Source: Planctomycetota bacterium
GTDB lineage: Bacteria; Planctomycetota; Phycisphaerae; WQYP01
Direction of reading: 5' to 3'
Assembly (NCBI GenBank): GCA_021828925.1
Contig: JAJZCT010000095.1
Coordinates: 1-9,213 of the forward strand
DNA length: 9,213 nt
The notes under the pieces are model-generated. The model made no database searches and was not told the origin of the DNA. It worked only from the letters and a program-made list of their open reading frames with translations. The position numbers and the translations under genes were made by a program. This document shows positions 6,712 through 9,213 of this stretch, piece after piece (position 1 is the first letter of the stretch; each line of letters begins with the position of its first letter).

Positions 6712-6858
6712 GGGCGTGGCAATATTTCCGGGCCACACGGCCGTGCGGGGAAACTTCACATAGCCGCCGGCTTTGCCGGTGGTGGAACGCACACTAAGAG
6801 CGTCCCGCTGCACCGGGACCAGACGGTGTGATTTGCCCCTGATTTAGCGTTATTTCGG
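6712..6858 (+). repeat. Truncated second copy of the MITE-like element
   Basis: These 147 bases align without gaps to 895-1041 of the complete element, with about 10 mismatches (roughly 93% identity), in the same orientation. The left inverted-repeat end is present (GGGCGTGGCAAT), but the alignment stops at the CGG before 6859, so the right inverted repeat and any right-hand duplication are missing. Internal hairpins are kept: the stem equivalent to 947-965 is unchanged, and the small hairpin is a perfect 6-bp GTCCCG/CGGGAC (6802-6807 with 6814-6819). It lies upstream of folA (on the opposite strand) and upstream of the GNAT gene, in non-coding DNA. Confidence 0.85.
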
Positions 6859-7122
6859 CACGCGGTATGCAATCCAAAATAGACTGTAAAAAAGACCGCG
6901 GATTACGCGGATTACGCGGATAAACACCGGGCTTCCATGCTCCGAGACCTCCATACGCGTCACTCACAGCGCTGTTTGATAACTGTACTGGTAATCAGAA
7001 CTACTTTTCTCCGCCGCCCATACCGCAACGATCCCAAACCAATCCTGCTCGTATCCGCGGTTCTCTCCCGTAATGTTCAATCTGCAAAGCACGGGTCTTG
7101 CGGAAAGGAATTGTCGGTGTGC
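6859..7122. other. Intergenic stretch with no recognised gene
   Basis: Apart from the short tandem repeat at 6897-6923 and a 6-bp inverted repeat CGCGGT/ACCGCG (6861-6866 with 6895-6900), I recognise nothing here. The frames that cross it (for example 6937-7167 plus, 7001-7300 minus) lack a good ribosome binding site and have no recognisable domain. Confidence 0.5.
6897..6923 (+). repeat. Short tandem repeat, 9-bp unit, about three copies
   Basis: The unit CGCGGATTA occurs twice in full and is followed by CGCGGATAA. It lies 39 bases after the truncated MITE-like copy. No function is evident; slipped-strand expansion is the simplest origin. Confidence 0.8.
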
Positions 7123-7150
7123 TTGACAGGGCAGGCCCACAGTATAGCAT
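7123..7150 (+). promoter_or_regulatory. Likely sigma70-type promoter of the GNAT gene
   Basis: A perfect TTGACA (7123-7128) is followed after 16 bases by TAGCAT (7145-7150), a 4 of 6 match to the -10 consensus. It lies 76 bases upstream of the acetyltransferase start, with no other gene between, and is the best promoter-like match I saw in the window. Confidence 0.5.
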
Positions 7151-7225
7151 TTTCCTCAAGGCATTGAAAATAAGGTTAGCTACTTTTACGCCGAATAAAA
7201 TGTCCACACGTTGGAAAATATCATT

Positions 7226-7645
7226 ATGACCGTCAAGAAAATTAGAACCAACCGGCAGATACAAGCGTGCTTCCCTGTCATCCGCCAATTGCGACCGCAT
7301 CTGGCGGAGGCAGATTTCGTCATGCGCGTACGCCGACAGGAGGAAACCGGATTCCGCATGATAGCGGTATTCGAAGGGGGGATCGTCTGCGCTGTGGCGG
7401 GGTATCGCATTTCAGAATGCCTGTCACGAGGGCGCAATTTTTATGTGGACGATCTGGTTACCGATGAACACCGGAGATCGCAAGGCGTCGGAAAACTGCT
7501 GCTGGATTGGCTGATCGCGGAGGCACGCCGACAAAAATGCGAACACGTAGCTCTGGATTCCGGCGTGCAGCGGTTTGCGGCGCACCGCTTTTATCTGCGG
7601 CACGGTATGAACATTACCGCCCATCATTTCGCGATGGATTTGTGA
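7226..7645 (+). CDS. GNAT family N-acetyltransferase
   Basis: A 139-residue cytoplasmic acetyltransferase of the Gcn5-related fold that would transfer an acetyl group from acetyl-CoA to an amine. Motif A is clear: VDDLVTDEHRRSQGVGKLLLDWL, with the pyrophosphate-binding RRSQGVG at 83-89. Before it lie the beta-strands RMIAVFEGG and CAVAGYRI. After it come VALDSGVQRFAAHRFYLRHGM and HHF, which are conserved in a common subgroup of stand-alone GNATs. The ATG at 7226 is chosen, with GGAA 9 bases upstream; a TTG at 7211 would overlap that site. It is probably expressed from the promoter at 7123-7150. The acceptor substrate is unknown. A plus-strand gene follows 60 bases downstream and may be co-transcribed. 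Confidence 0.9.
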   Translation: MTVKKIRTNRQIQACFPVIRQLRPHLAEADFVMRVRRQEETGFRMIAVFEGGIVCAVAGYRISECLSRGRNFYVDDLVTDEHRRSQGVGKLLLDWLIAEARRQKCEHVALDSGVQRFAAHRFYLRHGMNITAHHFAMDL

Positions 7646-7705
7646 TTCCGAGTTTCGTGCAGCGGCAAGCTTTCATATAATCAATCTGACTCCTGGAGCG
7701 TGGCA

Positions 7706-8254
7706 ATGTCAATGGTGATGTTTACGGTTTTGTACCCAGAAATTGGTGCCGCTGAGACACGATGTATTATCGTGCAAACCGGCGGTCGTTGGCGCCGGCG
7801 TGAGGAAGAGGAAGAGGAGGAAGAATTTGCATTGTTCGAATTATATTGCGCCGAGCCGGGATGCGACTGCCGACGGGTGTTGTTCAACGTGGTATCCAAG
7901 CGCTTGAATCGGCATGTCGCAACCATCAGCCACGGATTTGAGGCCCCCGGAGAAAAATCCGCGGTTCCGGAACAGACATTTCTTGATCCACTGCATCGAC
8001 AGTCTGAATTTTCCGAAGACCTGTTGGCTATTTTTACGCGGCGGGTCCTGATGGATCCCGAATATTGCAGGCGCCTGGAGCGGCATTACGCCATGTTTAA
8101 GGAAGTTGTGAATAATAGGCAACATCCACTGCATGGAAAAATTCGCCCGTATTTTGATGAATTGGAGCAGGAACACCGAATGGGAATTTCAGAAATCACA
8201 TCATGGCGTGTCCGCAGGCGGATGATGGAAAACCGCCGAAAGCGGGGGAGATAG
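7706..8254 (+). CDS. Uncharacterised Cys-rich protein with poly-Glu tract
   Basis: A 182-residue soluble protein that I cannot assign a function. The N-terminal half contains MFTVLYPEIGAAETR, then an Arg-rich stretch and eight consecutive Glu (33-40), then FELYCAEPGCDCRRV with Cys48, Cys53 and Cys55 in a C-x4-C-x-C layout that could bind a metal. It recalls a family of hypothetical bacterial proteins with a YC..PGCDCRRV core, sometimes seen with SEC-C-like metal-binding segments; this is from memory and unverified. The C-terminal half is helical and charged, and ends in a very basic tail rich in Arg (about 166-182). The ATG at 7706 has GGAG 7 bases upstream; a GTG at 7700 would be too close to it. 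The gene lies 60 bases after the GNAT gene on the same strand. The Glu run is encoded by mixed GAG/GAA codons. Confidence 0.7.
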   Translation: MSMVMFTVLYPEIGAAETRCIIVQTGGRWRRREEEEEEEEFALFELYCAEPGCDCRRVLFNVVSKRLNRHVATISHGFEAPGEKSAVPEQTFLDPLHRQSEFSEDLLAIFTRRVLMDPEYCRRLERHYAMFKEVVNNRQHPLHGKIRPYFDELEQEHRMGISEITSWRVRRRMMENRRKRGR

Positions 8255-8336
8255 CGGGGCGATGCGGAGGTTGGTTTCCATCAAATACTATCCATCGTTT
8301 GTTCTAAGTCGCCGGACGCTAAGTTAAGCTGTGACA

Positions 8337-8370
8337 GAGCGGTAGCCTGCGGATCGGTATCCGTCCGCTC
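8337..8370. terminator. Hairpin between convergent genes, possible bidirectional terminator
   Basis: An outer 6-bp stem GAGCGG/CCGCTC (8337-8342 with 8365-8370) encloses an inner 5-bp stem CGGAT/ATCCG (8350-8354 with 8359-8363). It lies in the 151-base gap between the converging Cys-rich protein gene and acs, where a shared terminator is expected. There is no T-run on either side, so intrinsic termination is uncertain. Confidence 0.35.
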
Positions 8371-8405
8371 AACTGTGCCCCCCCTGTGAGCGGTTACGAT
8401 ACAGT

Positions 8406-9213
8406 TTATTCCTGATCTTCGCGCAATTTGGCCAAAACGGAATAGTCTTCCAGCGTGCTGGTGTCGCCGACGGCTTGTTTCCCGGCGGCGATGTCCCGCA
8501 GCAGGCGTCGCATGATCTTGCCCGAGCGGGTTTTGGGCAGTGTCTCCGTGAAACGCACGTCATCCGGACGGGCGATGGCGCCGATTTCCTTTGTCACCCA
8601 TGCTTTTAATTCCTGTTTCAGGGCGTCATCAGTGGTGATTCCCGCCTTGACGGTTACAAACGCGCACAGGGCCTGTCCCTTAAGCTCATCGGGCCGGCCA
8701 ACCACCGCAGCCTCCGCAACTTTGCCGTGGGCCACCATCGCGCTTTCAACTTCCATGGTACCCAACCGATGGCCGGCAACATTGACAACATCATCAACCC
8801 GGCCCATGACCCAGAAGTACCCGTCTTTATCCCGCCGTGCGCCGTCGCCCGTGAAATAATAGGGGGGAATATCAGTATAATACTGTTTCTTAAAACGCTC
8901 ATCATCTCCATACACCGTGCGTAACATGCTCGGGAAGGGTTTGCGGATCACCAGATATCCTCCGGTGTCCGCCGGCACTTCCTGCCCGTCCCGATCCACC
9001 ACGGCCAGATCCACACCAAAAAATGGGATCGCACAACTCCCCGGCTTGCCCGGCGTGATTCCCGGCAAGGGTGTGCACATAATCGACCCGGTCTCCGTCT
9101 GCCACCACGTATCGACAATGGGGCAGCGCTCTGAACCAATCACGCGGTAATACCACATCCACGCCTCCGGGTTGATCGGTTCGCCGACGGTTCCCAACAA
9201 CCGCAGGCTCGAT
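8406..9213 (-). CDS. acs: Acetyl-CoA synthetase, C-terminal part (runs off right edge)
   Basis: Acs activates acetate to acetyl-CoA via acetyl-AMP, with conversion of ATP to AMP and pyrophosphate, in the cytoplasm. About 268 codons are present of the usual 640-660; the start lies beyond the window. Adenylate-forming motifs are intact: [24 protein letters not shown] (core A5), [39 protein letters not shown] (A7-A8, with the hinge region) and [12 protein letters not shown] (A10), whose Lys is the catalytic residue that in Salmonella Acs (Lys609) is switched off by acetylation. [11 protein letters not shown] and DERFKKQYY are also typical. The stop is TAA at 8408-8406. A GNAT protein is encoded nearby (7226-7645), but it is small and of a different subgroup from the known Acs acetylase Pat, so a regulatory link should not be assumed. 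Confidence 0.97.
   Translation of the reverse strand, partial: SSLRLLGTVGEPINPEAWMWYYRVIGSERCPIVDTWWQTETGSIMCTPLPGITPGKPGSCAIPFFGVDLAVVDRDGQEVPADTGGYLVIRKPFPSMLRTVYGDDERFKKQYYTDIPPYYFTGDGARRDKDGYFWVMGRVDDVVNVAGHRLGTMEVESAMVAHGKVAEAAVVGRPDELKGQALCAFVTVKAGITTDDALKQELKAWVTKEIGAIARPDDVRFTETLPKTRSGKIMRRLLRDIAAGKQAVGDTSTLEDYSVLAKLREDQE

Noticed and set aside
6548..6736. In-frame 63-codon N-terminal extension of folA
   Set aside because: DHFR homology begins at Met 6547, which has its own ribosome binding site. The extension has no family similarity and runs into the repeat copy.
7001..7437. Minus-strand frames opposite the GNAT gene and its upstream gap
   Set aside because: They overlap conserved GNAT coding sequence or the promoter region and show no domain of their own.
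8455..8924. Plus-strand frames opposite acs
   Set aside because: They are antisense shadows of strongly conserved acs coding sequence.
7226..9213. GNAT gene and acs as a Pat-Acs acetylation regulatory pair
   Set aside because: The GNAT protein is a small stand-alone type without the large ligase-like domain of Pat, it is on the other strand, and an unrelated gene lies between.
1..9213. Defence island, biosynthetic cluster, CRISPR array, prophage or integrative element
   Set aside because: No nuclease/helicase modules, regularly spaced repeats, integrase, phage structural genes or clustered biosynthetic genes are visible.

Overview
This is a bacterial chromosomal segment of medium-to-high GC with ordinary housekeeping genes and loosely packed accessory genes. 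It contains no rRNA, no tRNA that I can see, no CRISPR array, no phage module and no plasmid module. The use of the MEP isoprenoid pathway (ispE), a YghZ-type aldo/keto reductase, a GH113-like glycosidase, wide intergenic gaps and dispersed structured repeats would fit a Planctomycetes/Phycisphaerae-like or related environmental genome. That placement is an inference from general gene flavour and is not proven by any marker in the window.

Layout, left to right. The 5' end of a citrate synthase gene (minus strand) runs off the left edge. An 890-base gap follows (311-1203). It holds a strong minus-strand terminator, a folded 112-base core that may be a small RNA, a plus-strand terminator, and a 173-bp MITE-like element with 22-bp terminal inverted repeats and perfect 8-bp flanking direct repeats. 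Three plus-strand genes come next: a GT87/DUF2029-like membrane glycosyltransferase, a YghZ-type aldo/keto reductase, and ispE, which is split by a one-base frameshift in a run of eight A. Convergent to ispE, and overlapping it by 36 bases, is a membrane-anchored GH113-like glycoside hydrolase (minus). A 33-codon small ORF and folA (dihydrofolate reductase) follow, both on the minus strand. A second gap (6548-7225) carries a truncated second copy of the MITE-like element in the same orientation, a 9-bp tandem repeat and a likely sigma70-type promoter. It is followed by a GNAT acetyltransferase and an uncharacterised Cys-rich protein with a poly-Glu tract (both plus). The C-terminal part of acetyl-CoA synthetase (minus) runs off the right edge.

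The genes do not form one pathway. Citrate synthase and Acs both handle acetyl-CoA, but they sit about 8 kb apart. The aldo/keto reductase and ispE are close enough (43 bases) to be co-transcribed. The membrane glycosyltransferase and the anchored glycosidase suggest cell-envelope or polysaccharide metabolism, but nothing links them directly.

I do not see a convincing new multi-gene system. The most notable signals are the MITE-like family (one complete copy with target-site duplication, one truncated copy), the frameshifted but otherwise intact ispE, and the RNA-like fold between two outward-pointing terminators.
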